Notes under the pieces: generated by a model
The model's input: the letters and a program-made list of their open reading frames with translations, nothing else
What the model was told of the DNA's origin: nothing
The model's database searches: none
Program-made: the position numbers and the translations under genes
Origin: Pollutimonas sp035515055
Lineage (GTDB): Bacteria; Pseudomonadota; Gammaproteobacteria; Burkholderiales; Burkholderiaceae_B
Assembly (NCBI GenBank): GCA_035515055.1
Contig: DATJBV010000009.1
Coordinates: 62,001-126,000, forward strand
Direction of reading: 5' to 3'
Length of the DNA stretch: 64,000 bases
Shown: positions 16,644 to 25,207 of the stretch, piece after piece
How the letters are laid out: every line of letters begins with the position of its first letter
Position numbering within the stretch: the first letter of the stretch is position 1

Positions 16644-17927
16644 ATGCACAGAATCGCCATCGTGAGCGAACACGCCTCGCCCGTTACGCCCCCGGGCGGC
16701 GTGGACAGCGGCGGACAGAACATTTACGTTGGCCAAGTGGCGCGGCAATTGGCAATGCGCGGCCATGCGGTTGACATCTTTACCCGCCGGGATAGCCCCG
16801 ACCTGCCCGTGGAGATGTCTTGGGAAGACGGGGTGCGCATCATACACGTAGAGGCTGGGCCTGCGCATGAGTTGCCGAAAGAAGACCTACTGCCGTTCAT
16901 GGATGATTTCCGGCGTTTCCTGCTGGCCAGGTTTACGTCGAGCGCCGAGGCTTACGACCTGATACACGCCAATTTCTTCATGTCGGCCATGGCGGCGTTG
17001 CCCATCGCGCGGCATGTGGGAATTCCATTGTTTGTGACGTTTCATGCGCTGGGACGCGTGAGGCGCCTGCATCAGGCTGAAGCCGACCGCTTTCCGGACA
17101 GCCGCTTCGATATCGAAGAAGAAATCGTACGAAGCGCGGACCGTATCATCGCCGAGTGCCCGCAAGACCGCAACGACCTCATGGCGTTGTATGGAGCAGA
17201 CCCGGAACGTATCCGCATGGTCGCTTGCGGCTACGATCCTGACGAAATGTGGCCCATGGACAAGGGGGAATTGCGTCGGGCCATGGGCTGGTCGCCGAGC
17301 GCCTTCTATCTGCTGCAATTGGGCCGTATGGTGCCCAGGAAAGGCGTAGATAACGTGATCCGTGCTTTGGCTCATTTACGTCTCGACCATGGCGTCGATG
17401 CCCGCCTGTGCGTTGTAGGGGGAAGCAGCGTCGACCCGGCGAAGGAAACGAGCCCCGAGGTCGCACGGCTGGCGCGGGTCGCGCGGGAGCAAGGCGTGGA
17501 AAGGGCGGTCGAATTTGTGGGCAGGCGCGCCCGCCATGAATTGCGCCACTTCTACGGCGCTTGCGATGTTTTTGTTACCACGCCTTGGTATGAGCCCTTC
17601 GGCATCACGCCGGTCGAAGCCATGGCGTGTGGCCGCCCTGTGGTCGGCTCCGATACCGGTGGCATCCGCTACACCGTGGTGGACGGCCAGACAGGGTTCC
17701 TGGTGCCGCCCAAGGATCCCATAACTCTTGCCGCCCGCCTGGCGGTCCTGGCCAATAACGCTGGCCTCGCGCAACGGATGGGCGCAGCGGGGGCGCGTCG
17801 GGCATCGCGTCTATTCACCTGGAGGCGGGTCGGCATGGACCTGGAGCAGGTGTTCGACGAGACGATAGCCGGCAAGTACGCGTCGGCGGCGGTGGCGGCG
17901 TGGCCCGCCTGCCAGTTGTCGGCATAG
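16644..17927 (+). CDS. Glycosyltransferase family 4
   Basis: A 427-residue GT-B glycosyltransferase. The N-terminal acceptor domain starts MHRIAIVSEHASPVTPPGG, with a GGQNIYVGQVA loop like that of sucrose synthase and MshA relatives. The C-terminal donor domain has GRMVPRKGVDNVI and the E-x7-E motif EPFGITPVEAMACG, which binds the nucleotide sugar. The donor and acceptor are not predictable. The ATG at 16644 follows AGGAG; a longer frame from 16371 overlaps the small protein and lacks support. It is the first enzyme of the glycan operon. Confidence 0.9.
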   Translation: MHRIAIVSEHASPVTPPGGVDSGGQNIYVGQVARQLAMRGHAVDIFTRRDSPDLPVEMSWEDGVRIIHVEAGPAHELPKEDLLPFMDDFRRFLLARFTSSAEAYDLIHANFFMSAMAALPIARHVGIPLFVTFHALGRVRRLHQAEADRFPDSRFDIEEEIVRSADRIIAECPQDRNDLMALYGADPERIRMVACGYDPDEMWPMDKGELRRAMGWSPSAFYLLQLGRMVPRKGVDNVIRALAHLRLDHGVDARLCVVGGSSVDPAKETSPEVARLARVAREQGVERAVEFVGRRARHELRHFYGACDVFVTTPWYEPFGITPVEAMACGRPVVGSDTGGIRYTVVDGQTGFLVPPKDPITLAARLAVLANNAGLAQRMGAAGARRASRLFTWRRVGMDLEQVFDETIAGKYASAAVAAWPACQLSA

Positions 17928-17969
17928 CGGACGCAAGTCGACCGGGAAAAGAACGATAACGGGGGCCTT

Positions 17970-18704
17970 ATGCAAAATCAGGATTTCCAGACGGTTGCCG
18001 GCCGGGCCATATTGGTTACCGGGGCTGGCCGTGGGCTCGGCGCCGCGATTTGCGACACGCTGGGGGCGGAAGCGGCCCATATCATTGTCACCGACGTGGA
18101 CGAAGCATCCGCCCGGGTCGTCGCCGAGCGTGTAAATGCCGCCGGGGGGAACGCCTGTTTTTTTCAGTTGGATGTGGGTGACGAAGAGCAGGTACGTCGC
18201 GTGTTGAGGGGCGCTGTGACCCTGTGCGGCCGGCTGGACGCGGTGATCAATAATGCGGGCACCGATATCACCCTGGGTATCAAGGAAATGCTGACTTCGG
18301 ACTGGGAAAGGGTGCTACGCACGAACTTGACGGGCCCTTTTCTGTTGGCCAAGCATGGTTTAGAGCACCTTGCACCGGGAGGTCATATTGTAAACATCGC
18401 GTCCACTGCCGCGCGGCGCGCCTGGCCGAATGCAAGCGCCTATCATGCAAGCAAGTATGGACTGATGGGTCTCACGCACGCGCTGCATGCCGAATTGCGC
18501 GGTATGGGAATCAAGGTCTCCGCCGTCATCGCCGGCGGTATGCGTACGCCGTTTTTGCTTGATCGATTCCCGGACATCGACCCGTCCCTATTGCAAGATC
18601 CTCTGAATGTGGCGCGCGCCGTGAGGTTCGTGCTTACCCAACCGTACGAGACGGTCATTCCAGAAGTGATGGTGCTGCCGATGAAGGAGACGTCCTGGCC
18701 ATGA
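17970..18704 (+). CDS. Short-chain dehydrogenase/reductase
   Basis: A 244-residue classical SDR. The cofactor motif is TGAGRGLG, followed by NNAG, and the catalytic Tyr-Lys pair is YHASK, with the serine in VNIAST. The substrate is unknown; in this operon it may modify a sugar or another glycan precursor. A GGGGGCC-type ribosome site precedes the ATG. The stop overlaps the next start as ATGA (18701-18704), indicating translational coupling. Confidence 0.9.
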   Translation: MQNQDFQTVAGRAILVTGAGRGLGAAICDTLGAEAAHIIVTDVDEASARVVAERVNAAGGNACFFQLDVGDEEQVRRVLRGAVTLCGRLDAVINNAGTDITLGIKEMLTSDWERVLRTNLTGPFLLAKHGLEHLAPGGHIVNIASTAARRAWPNASAYHASKYGLMGLTHALHAELRGMGIKVSAVIAGGMRTPFLLDRFPDIDPSLLQDPLNVARAVRFVLTQPYETVIPEVMVLPMKETSWP

Positions 18705-19270
18705 AGCCCGCTATTTTTCTGGACAAAGACGGGACGCTGCTCGAAAACGTCCCCTACAACGTGGAACCTCGGCTCATGCGCTATGCGCCCACCGTGGCGC
18801 GCGGCTTATCGCGTCTGGGGACGCTGGGCCGGCCTCTCATTGTGATCAGCAATCAGCCGGGAGTCGCATTGGGGAAGTTTACGGTTCAGGACCTCGTTCC
18901 GGTACGTGCCCGGCTGGCGGCAATGTTCGAAAGCGCGGGTGTGCGCCTGCACGATTTTTATTATTGTCCGCATCATCCACTGGGCATCGTCGCGCCTTAC
19001 GCTGGCGCTTGCATATGCCGCAAGCCTATGCCCGGCCTTTTACATGCGGCGGCCAGCGATCACGCCATCGACCTGGAGGCGTCCTGGTTCATAGGGGATA
19101 TTCTGGATGACGTTGAAGCTGCATGGCGTGCCGGCTGTCGCAGCATCCTTGTCGACAACGGAAACGAGACGGAGTGGGATGGCTCGCCATGTCGCGTCCC
19201 TGACCGCGTTGTCTCCGACTTCGACGGCGCGAGCCGCGAGGTGCTTCGCGAATTCGGGTGGACGGCATGA
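18701..19270 (+). CDS. GmhB-type HAD phosphatase (heptose bisphosphate phosphatase family)
   Basis: A 189-residue HAD hydrolase. The nucleophile and acid are D8 and D10 in FLDKDGTLLE, with the second-motif residue in VISNQPG. The zinc-binding insert typical of GmhB is present as C89-P-H91-H-P and C104-I-C106-RKP. GmhB removes the 7-phosphate from D-glycero-manno-heptose 1,7-bisphosphate on the way to ADP- or GDP-heptose. Together with two GT9 genes this points to heptose chemistry, although histidinol-phosphate phosphatases share the fold. It is coupled to both neighbours by ATGA overlaps. Confidence 0.88.
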   Translation: MKPAIFLDKDGTLLENVPYNVEPRLMRYAPTVARGLSRLGTLGRPLIVISNQPGVALGKFTVQDLVPVRARLAAMFESAGVRLHDFYYCPHHPLGIVAPYAGACICRKPMPGLLHAAASDHAIDLEASWFIGDILDDVEAAWRAGCRSILVDNGNETEWDGSPCRVPDRVVSDFDGASREVLREFGWTA

Positions 19271-20412
19271 AGGCGAATGCGGACTGGGCTTATGTGCGCA
19301 ACGTGTTGTGCATCCGGCTGGACAACATGGGCGACGTGCTGATGACGACGCCGGCCATTCGAGCGTTGCGCGCATCGGGAAGGCGCCGCCGCATAACGTT
19401 GATGGCGTCGACGGCGGGCGCCCAATTGGCTCCGTACTTGCCCGAGGTCGACGATACCTTGATCTACGATGCGGCATGGGTCAAGAACGGCGCCCGCGGC
19501 CACAGCGGTGATTGCGCCGCCATAGAGCGATTGCGGAACAGGCACTTCGATGCCGCTGTAATTTTCACGGTCTACAGCCAAAGCGCCCTGCCTGCCGCGC
19601 TGATGTGTCATTTGGCCGGTATTCCGCGCGTGCTGGCTCACAGCCGTGAAAATCCGTATCGGCTCTTGTCGCATTGGGTGCGTGATACCGAGCCTGAAGA
19701 GATGGTGCGGCACGAAGTACAGCGCCAGCTCGATCTGGTGGCCTCGGTCGGGATGGCGTGCGCCAATACGCGGCTATCCTTCGAGACGCGCGATACGGAC
19801 CGCGCTTCGACGCGCAAGGTGTTGCACGCCCATGGGGTCGGCGCCACACAGGGGTGGATAGTGATGCATTGCGGCGCCACGGCTCAGTCGCGGCGCTACG
19901 ATGCCGGAGCGTTCTCGGAAACCATAGGGTTGCTGCGCGACAGTGGACGCCCCGTGTTGATGACGGGCAGCGCGTCTGAACGCCAGATGATAGACAATAT
20001 TATTAGCGCCAGCCCGTGGGATGGGGCTTGCGTGAACCTGGCGGGAAAACTCAGGCTCGGCGAGCTGGGATGTGCGATCGAGGATGCGGATTTGCTGATC
20101 TCGAACAACACGGGTCCCGTTCATATTGCGGCCGCCGTGCAGACGCCAGTCGTGGACTTGTATGCGTTGACCAATCCCCAGCATACGCCATGGCAGGTCA
20201 GGCACCGTTTGCTGTATTGCGACGTTCCATGTAAATACTGCTACAGAAGCGTTTGTCCGCATGGGCACAACGCTTGCCTGAACGGCGTGGCGCCTGCGAC
20301 GGTCGCGCGCGCGGCCTATGAGATGTTGGCTGTGGGGGGCACGGCGACACGCACTGCATTGCCATGCGTCAAGGGTGACGGAGGGGAACACTATGTATAC
20401 CCTGGGCATTAA
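19267..20412 (+). CDS. Glycosyltransferase family 9 (heptosyltransferase-like)
   Basis: A 381-residue GT-B enzyme of the ADP-heptose:LPS heptosyltransferase family. The N-terminus has the signature LCIRLDNMGDVLMTTPAIRALR. The donor domain has MHCGATAQSRRYDAGAFSE and ISNNTGPVHIAAA, matching GT9 nucleotide-binding motifs. A cysteine cluster (CDVPCKYCYRSVCPHGHNAC) lies near the C-terminus. It presumably adds a heptose or related sugar to the glycan. The start overlaps the previous stop as ATGA, which rules out a GTG three codons earlier as first choice. Confidence 0.9.
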   Translation: MKANADWAYVRNVLCIRLDNMGDVLMTTPAIRALRASGRRRRITLMASTAGAQLAPYLPEVDDTLIYDAAWVKNGARGHSGDCAAIERLRNRHFDAAVIFTVYSQSALPAALMCHLAGIPRVLAHSRENPYRLLSHWVRDTEPEEMVRHEVQRQLDLVASVGMACANTRLSFETRDTDRASTRKVLHAHGVGATQGWIVMHCGATAQSRRYDAGAFSETIGLLRDSGRPVLMTGSASERQMIDNIISASPWDGACVNLAGKLRLGELGCAIEDADLLISNNTGPVHIAAAVQTPVVDLYALTNPQHTPWQVRHRLLYCDVPCKYCYRSVCPHGHNACLNGVAPATVARAAYEMLAVGGTATRTALPCVKGDGGEHYVYPGH

Positions 20413-22132
20413 CGCGGCATTTCACGACTGCGCCGCCGCGCTCGTCGTCGACGGCAGAGTGGTTGCGGCCGCCGAGGAAGAACGGTTCACGCGTGTCAAG
20501 CACGGCAAGAGGCCGGTGCCGTTCTCTACCTGGCAATTGCCTTACAACGCCATTGACTACTGCCTTCAGCAGGCCAATATCGCGCTGCCCGACCTCGATC
20601 ACATTGCGTACTCATTCAACCCCGCCACGTTGCAACCAGAGGCCGCGCCGCTGCATGAGATCAGTTTGCCGCTGGAGCCGTCCGCCGACCGGCAGCCCGC
20701 CGACGGCAAAAATCCGTGGGACCCGCTGTTTCTATCCTATATCGTGAATGCGCCGCGGCAATTGGCCGATGGAGCACCACACCATTTACAGGCGCGTTTC
20801 GCCGGAAGCTCGATCAAGCAAATCATGGCGCGTTGGCGTTTTTTGGACCACCACTTGGCGCACGAAGCCAGCGCTTTCCTTGCCGGCCCCTACGAAGACA
20901 CGGCAGTGCTTGTAATGGACGGACGCGGTGAGCACGCGTGCACGAGCTATGGTCATTACAAGAAAGGCCGGTATCGCAGGCTACGGCAAATAAACTTGCC
21001 TCATTCCCTGGGCTTGCTGTATGAAGACGTGACGCGCTACCTGGGTTTTCTGCACTCTTCGGACGAGTACAAGGTCATGGCGTTGGCCTCTTACGGCAAG
21101 CCAGTGTATGCCGATGCGTTCCGTGAGACGGTGCGGAACGACGAATCGGGTGGATATGAAATACGCCCGGCCCGTCTGGAAGAACGGTTCGGAGCAGCCC
21201 GGAAGCGTGGCGAACCTTTCGAGCAACGGCATATGGATATCGCCCAGTCGTTGCAGTTTGTGCTCGAAGAGACAGTATTGCGGATGGCGCAGTGGCTGTA
21301 CCAGGCCTCGCACTCGCCGAATCTTTCGATGGCGGGCGGTGTGGCGCTCAATTGCGTGATGAACTCGCGCTTGGCCAACGATGGGCCGTTTGAGAACGTT
21401 TGGGTGCAACCGGCTGCCGGGGACGCCGGGACGGCTCTAGGGGCTGCGTTGTGGGTCGATGCCGATGCACGCGGCACCGCCCGGCGTTGCTGGACAATGG
21501 ACCACGCATTTCTAGGGCCCGGCTACGGAGACCAGGAAATCGAGCTATTTCTACGGCGGTCCCATGTCTCATACCGGCGTCTGCAGAATGTGGCTGACTC
21601 GGCGGCGGATCTTTTGGCACAGGAGAAAATAGTGGGATGGTTTCAGGGCCGCATGGAGTTCGGACCGCGGGCCCTGGGCGCGCGCTCTATCCTGGCTTCG
21701 CCCCGGGACGGCGCCATGCAGTCGCGCTTGAATGAACTCAAGGACCGGGAGGATTTCCGGCCGGTGGCGCCGTTGGTCATAGAGGAACGTGCCCACGAGT
21801 GGTTCGATCGCGGCGCCAAGGATGTCATCAATGCGCCTTTCATGCTTTTCGTGTTCGACGTGCTGGCGGACAAGGCGGCGTTGATACCCGCAGTGCGCCA
21901 TATCGATGGGACGGCGCGCGTGCAGACGGTCAGCGGCAGGCATCATGGGTTGCTATATGACTTGCTGCGCGCATTTGAAGAGCGAACGGGCGTGCCGGTC
22001 CTGGTCAATACGTCATTTAATACGCGAGGCGAACCCGTGGTCTGTTCTCCACGGGACGCCCTGGAGTGCTTCTGGACGTCGCCCCTGGATGCACTGGTGA
22101 TAGGCAGCTTTTTGGTGGAGAAGCCGCGATGA
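20393..22132 (+). CDS. NodU/CmcH family carbamoyltransferase
   Basis: A 579-residue O-carbamoyltransferase that transfers a carbamoyl group from carbamoyl phosphate to a hydroxyl via carbamoyl-AMP. The N-terminal Kae1-like ATPase domain starts MYTLGINAAFHDCAAALVVDG and has HHLAHEASAF (metal-binding histidines), VMDGRGE and MAGGVALNC. The C-terminal YrdC-like part has FGPRALGARSILA and LVNTSFN. Such enzymes decorate Nod factors, antibiotics and some polysaccharides. The start at 20393 follows GGAGGGG and lies 20 bases inside the preceding gene. Confidence 0.93.
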   Translation: MYTLGINAAFHDCAAALVVDGRVVAAAEEERFTRVKHGKRPVPFSTWQLPYNAIDYCLQQANIALPDLDHIAYSFNPATLQPEAAPLHEISLPLEPSADRQPADGKNPWDPLFLSYIVNAPRQLADGAPHHLQARFAGSSIKQIMARWRFLDHHLAHEASAFLAGPYEDTAVLVMDGRGEHACTSYGHYKKGRYRRLRQINLPHSLGLLYEDVTRYLGFLHSSDEYKVMALASYGKPVYADAFRETVRNDESGGYEIRPARLEERFGAARKRGEPFEQRHMDIAQSLQFVLEETVLRMAQWLYQASHSPNLSMAGGVALNCVMNSRLANDGPFENVWVQPAAGDAGTALGAALWVDADARGTARRCWTMDHAFLGPGYGDQEIELFLRRSHVSYRRLQNVADSAADLLAQEKIVGWFQGRMEFGPRALGARSILASPRDGAMQSRLNELKDREDFRPVAPLVIEERAHEWFDRGAKDVINAPFMLFVFDVLADKAALIPAVRHIDGTARVQTVSGRHHGLLYDLLRAFEERTGVPVLVNTSFNTRGEPVVCSPRDALECFWTSPLDALVIGSFLVEKPR

Positions 22133-23115
22133 CCGATAGAACGCCACTCGTGTCGGTGGTGGTTCCCACCCGCAATCGTCCGGAATTGTTGGCGCGCTGC
22201 CTTCGCGCGCTTATCGGTCAAACATTGGGGGGCGACTCGTATGAAGTGGTCGTATGCGACGATGGTCCGGCTGAAGCGGTGCGCGTTGTGGTGCAAAAGC
22301 TCGCCGACCTGGCGCAAGGCAGGCCCATGCTGCGCTATATACCGGTGACGGCAACGCAAGGCCCCGCGGGGGCCCGCAACGCCGGCTGGCGCGCAGCGCG
22401 CTCTGCGGTCATTGCGTTCACCGATGACGACACTATTCCCGAACCGTACTGGCTGCGGGCGGGCCTGGATGCCATGGCGTCGCCTGGCGTGCAAGCCGTC
22501 GCCGGACGTATCGTGATGCCGCTGCCTGAGCGGCCCACCGACATGGATCTGGACGCCGCCGGCCTGGCCAGTGCTGAATTCGCGACCGCGAATTGCTTCG
22601 TGATGCGCGACGCGCTAGAGCGCGTTGGAGGCTTCGATGAACGCTATACGCTGGCTTGGCGCGAAGATTCCGACTTGCACTTTGCATTGATAGACACTGG
22701 GCAGCGCATTGTTTCCGCGCCCGGCGCGAAAGTTGTCCATCCGCTGCGCCGTACGCATTTCGGCGCCGGGCTGCATATGCAACGCAAGGTGATGTTCGAT
22801 GTGTTGCTGTACCGAAAGTTTCCGGATCTTTATCGTCAACACATACGCAAGGGGCCGCCGTGGTTCTACTTGCTGGTGTGCGGCAGTTTTTTACTCGCGC
22901 TGGTCAATTTTCTGGCGGGCGATCGGCCATCCGCCGCTGCGGCGGCGCTGCTTTGGGCCTTGTTGAGCCTGCTCTTTTTTTTCAGGCGGTTGAGGCGCAG
23001 CGCGTTCACGCTGCGCAACATTGCCGAACTGGCTGTCACATCGGTGTTCATACCGCTCTTGTCCGTATTTTGGCGTCTTGTGGGGGCCGTGCGGTTTGGC
23101 CTGGCGGTGCCATGA
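22129..23115 (+). CDS. Glycosyltransferase family 2, with C-terminal membrane helices
   Basis: A 328-residue GT-A enzyme. The N-terminus VSVVVPTRNRPELL and the DXD-type motif TDDDTIPEPYW are classic for family 2, and the catalytic-base region is WREDSDLHFAL. After about residue 240 there are two or three hydrophobic segments (YLLVCGSFLLALVNFL, ALLWALLSLLFFF, VFIPLLSVFW), anchoring it to the inner membrane. The start overlaps the previous stop as ATGA. Sugar specificity is unknown. Confidence 0.9.
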   Translation: MTDRTPLVSVVVPTRNRPELLARCLRALIGQTLGGDSYEVVVCDDGPAEAVRVVVQKLADLAQGRPMLRYIPVTATQGPAGARNAGWRAARSAVIAFTDDDTIPEPYWLRAGLDAMASPGVQAVAGRIVMPLPERPTDMDLDAAGLASAEFATANCFVMRDALERVGGFDERYTLAWREDSDLHFALIDTGQRIVSAPGAKVVHPLRRTHFGAGLHMQRKVMFDVLLYRKFPDLYRQHIRKGPPWFYLLVCGSFLLALVNFLAGDRPSAAAAALLWALLSLLFFFRRLRRSAFTLRNIAELAVTSVFIPLLSVFWRLVGAVRFGLAVP

Positions 23116-24188
23116 GCGCGCTGCCACGTTCTTCGCTATGGGAGCCGCCGCCGGCGAAGATCGCCATTTTTCGGGCGTTGAACCTGGGCGATCTCTTGTG
23201 CATCGTGCCGGCATTACGTGCGCTGCGCAAGGCGTTTCCCACAGCCAGGGTGACGTTGATCGGACTGGACAGCGCGCGGCCGGTGGTGGAACGGTTCGGC
23301 GGTTACCTTGACGACCTATTGTTGTTCCCGGGCGATCCGGCCTTTCCGGAACAAGAGCCGCGCCTTGCGGAACTCCCGGCGTTTTACCGTTGCGCGCGGG
23401 AGCGTCATTTTGACGTGGCGCTGCAGCTGCATGGCAGCGGAGGCCGAGCCAACGTCATCGTCGAAGCTCTCGGAGCTCGCCGGTGGGCGGGCTTTGTGCC
23501 CGACCACGCGCGGCAGGAGCATGGACGGCTGATGGCATGGCCCGACGCCGAGCCCGAGATACATCGGTATCTGCTTCTACTGAACTATCTGGGCTTGCGG
23601 GTGGATGGCCCTGGCCTGGAATTCCCCCTGACGCCGCGGGACATGGCGGACGCGGGCCGACTGGCGCGCGAAGCCGGCATCGACGCGGGCCGGACCGTGG
23701 TCATTCATCCAGGCGCCCGGATGGCCTCGCGCCGCTGGCCAGTCGAACGTTACGCGAGTGTGGCGAGGACGCTCGTCGACGATGGATGGCAAGTGGCAAT
23801 CACGGGAAGCCAGGATGAGCGCGACCTGGTCTGCCGGCTGCTCCAGGCGTCCGGTCGACGCCTGGTCGATCTTTGCGGGCGCACGACATTGGGTAGCCTG
23901 GCCGCTTTATTGCAGCATGTTCCGTTATTGGTGTGCAACGATACAGGCGTGTCGCATGTGGCCGCCGCGGTGGGAGTTTCCAGCATCGTGATCGCTTGCG
24001 GCAGCGACGCCAACCGGTGGGCGCCATTGGACAAGACGCGGCATTGTGTCCTGCATGCGCCGATGGCCTGCCGGCCGTGCATGTATCAGGAGTGCCCCAT
24101 AGGGCATCCATGCGCATGCGCTATCGGCGTCGACGAGGTCGTGGCGCAGGCAAGAAGCCGGCTTGGGCTCTATCGGGAGGCGCCATGA
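23112..24188 (+). CDS. Second glycosyltransferase family 9 (heptosyltransferase-like)
   Basis: A 358-residue GT9 protein. The N-terminal motif IAIFRALNLGDLLCIVPALRALR and donor-domain motifs VIHPGARMASRRWPVERYA and VCNDTGVSHVAAAVG are clear. Like the other GT9 in this operon it has a cysteine-rich C-terminal segment (CRPCMYQECPIGHPCAC), though the two proteins are otherwise quite different. The start is set by the ATGA overlap at 23112-23115; a longer frame from 22656 lies inside the GT2 gene. It probably adds a second heptose-like residue. Confidence 0.9.
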   Translation: MSALPRSSLWEPPPAKIAIFRALNLGDLLCIVPALRALRKAFPTARVTLIGLDSARPVVERFGGYLDDLLLFPGDPAFPEQEPRLAELPAFYRCARERHFDVALQLHGSGGRANVIVEALGARRWAGFVPDHARQEHGRLMAWPDAEPEIHRYLLLLNYLGLRVDGPGLEFPLTPRDMADAGRLAREAGIDAGRTVVIHPGARMASRRWPVERYASVARTLVDDGWQVAITGSQDERDLVCRLLQASGRRLVDLCGRTTLGSLAALLQHVPLLVCNDTGVSHVAAAVGVSSIVIACGSDANRWAPLDKTRHCVLHAPMACRPCMYQECPIGHPCACAIGVDEVVAQARSRLGLYREAP

Positions 24189-25207
24189 AGGTTGAATCCG
24201 TCGGTCGTATGGAGGCCGGTCCGAGCGCGGAGCGCCGGCTGCGCATCCTGACATGGCATGTTCATGGCAATTATCTGTATTCGCTGACGCGCGCGCCGCA
24301 CGATTTCATCATTCCGGTCATGGAGGATGGACGTCCAGGCTACAGCCCTTTGGGAAACAAGATTCCATGGGGAGCCAACGTACGCGAGGTGCCAGCCAGC
24401 GAGATCCGCAACGAGGTAGTGGATTGCGTCGTGTATCAGTCGCGCACCGCGTTCGACGTGGACGGCCGCGACCTGTTGACGCCTGCGCAGCGTGATCTGC
24501 CTTGTGCCTACATCGAACATAATCCGCCCGAACCGCATCCCACGGATACGCCACATTTCTTCCACCACCATAACGGCGTGCTTGTTCACGTGACTGCGTA
24601 TAACGCCATGATGTGGCATGCGCCGAACATACGGACGACGGTAATCGAACATGGCGTCCCGGCGATGCCCGGGTTGACTGCCACATGCACGCTTGGGCGC
24701 GGGATTACGGTCATAAATCACTTGCGCAGCCGCGGGCGGCGGGTGGGGGCCGATATTTACGCACAGGCGCAACGCCGTGTAGCGCTCGACCTCATCGGCA
24801 TGGAGTCCGAGAGCATGCCGGGAGGCCTGGGAGAGGTATCGAATATGGACGTTCCCGCGTTCCTGGCGAACTACCGCTTCTTCTTTACACCCGTGCGCTA
24901 TGCGAGCCTTGGCCTGTCGGTGGTCGAAGCCATGATGGTCGGTCTTCCGGTAGTCGGTATGGCCACTACGGAACTCCCCAGCGTTATCGACAATGGGGTG
25001 ACCGGTTTTGTGGATACGCGCTGGGATCGCGTAGAGGCATGCATGCATGCCCTGATAGCCGACCGCGATCTTGCGCTCGAATGGGGGCGGGCAGCGAGGC
25101 GTGTTGCACTGGAGCGATTCGCCATGGACCGATATTTGCGGGACTGGATGCGCCTCTATTCTCAGCTATGCGGAGCACGTCGTGAACAATCCATCGCGGG
25201 CGATTGA
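24185..25207 (+). CDS. Glycosyltransferase, GT-B fold (GT4-like)
   Basis: A 340-residue protein. The C-terminal half has the GT-B donor pattern FTPVRYASLGLSVVEAMMVGLPVVGMATTELPSVI, an E-x-M-x-x-G-like stretch as in family 4. The N-terminal half (LRILTWHVHGNYLYSL, later HNPPEPHPTDTPHFFHH) is rich in His, Pro and Phe and is less familiar. It probably transfers a sugar onto the same glycan. The ATG overlaps the previous stop as ATGA, and the GTG of the next gene lies 26 bases before its stop. Confidence 0.8.
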   Translation: MKVESVGRMEAGPSAERRLRILTWHVHGNYLYSLTRAPHDFIIPVMEDGRPGYSPLGNKIPWGANVREVPASEIRNEVVDCVVYQSRTAFDVDGRDLLTPAQRDLPCAYIEHNPPEPHPTDTPHFFHHHNGVLVHVTAYNAMMWHAPNIRTTVIEHGVPAMPGLTATCTLGRGITVINHLRSRGRRVGADIYAQAQRRVALDLIGMESESMPGGLGEVSNMDVPAFLANYRFFFTPVRYASLGLSVVEAMMVGLPVVGMATTELPSVIDNGVTGFVDTRWDRVEACMHALIADRDLALEWGRAARRVALERFAMDRYLRDWMRLYSQLCGARREQSIAGD

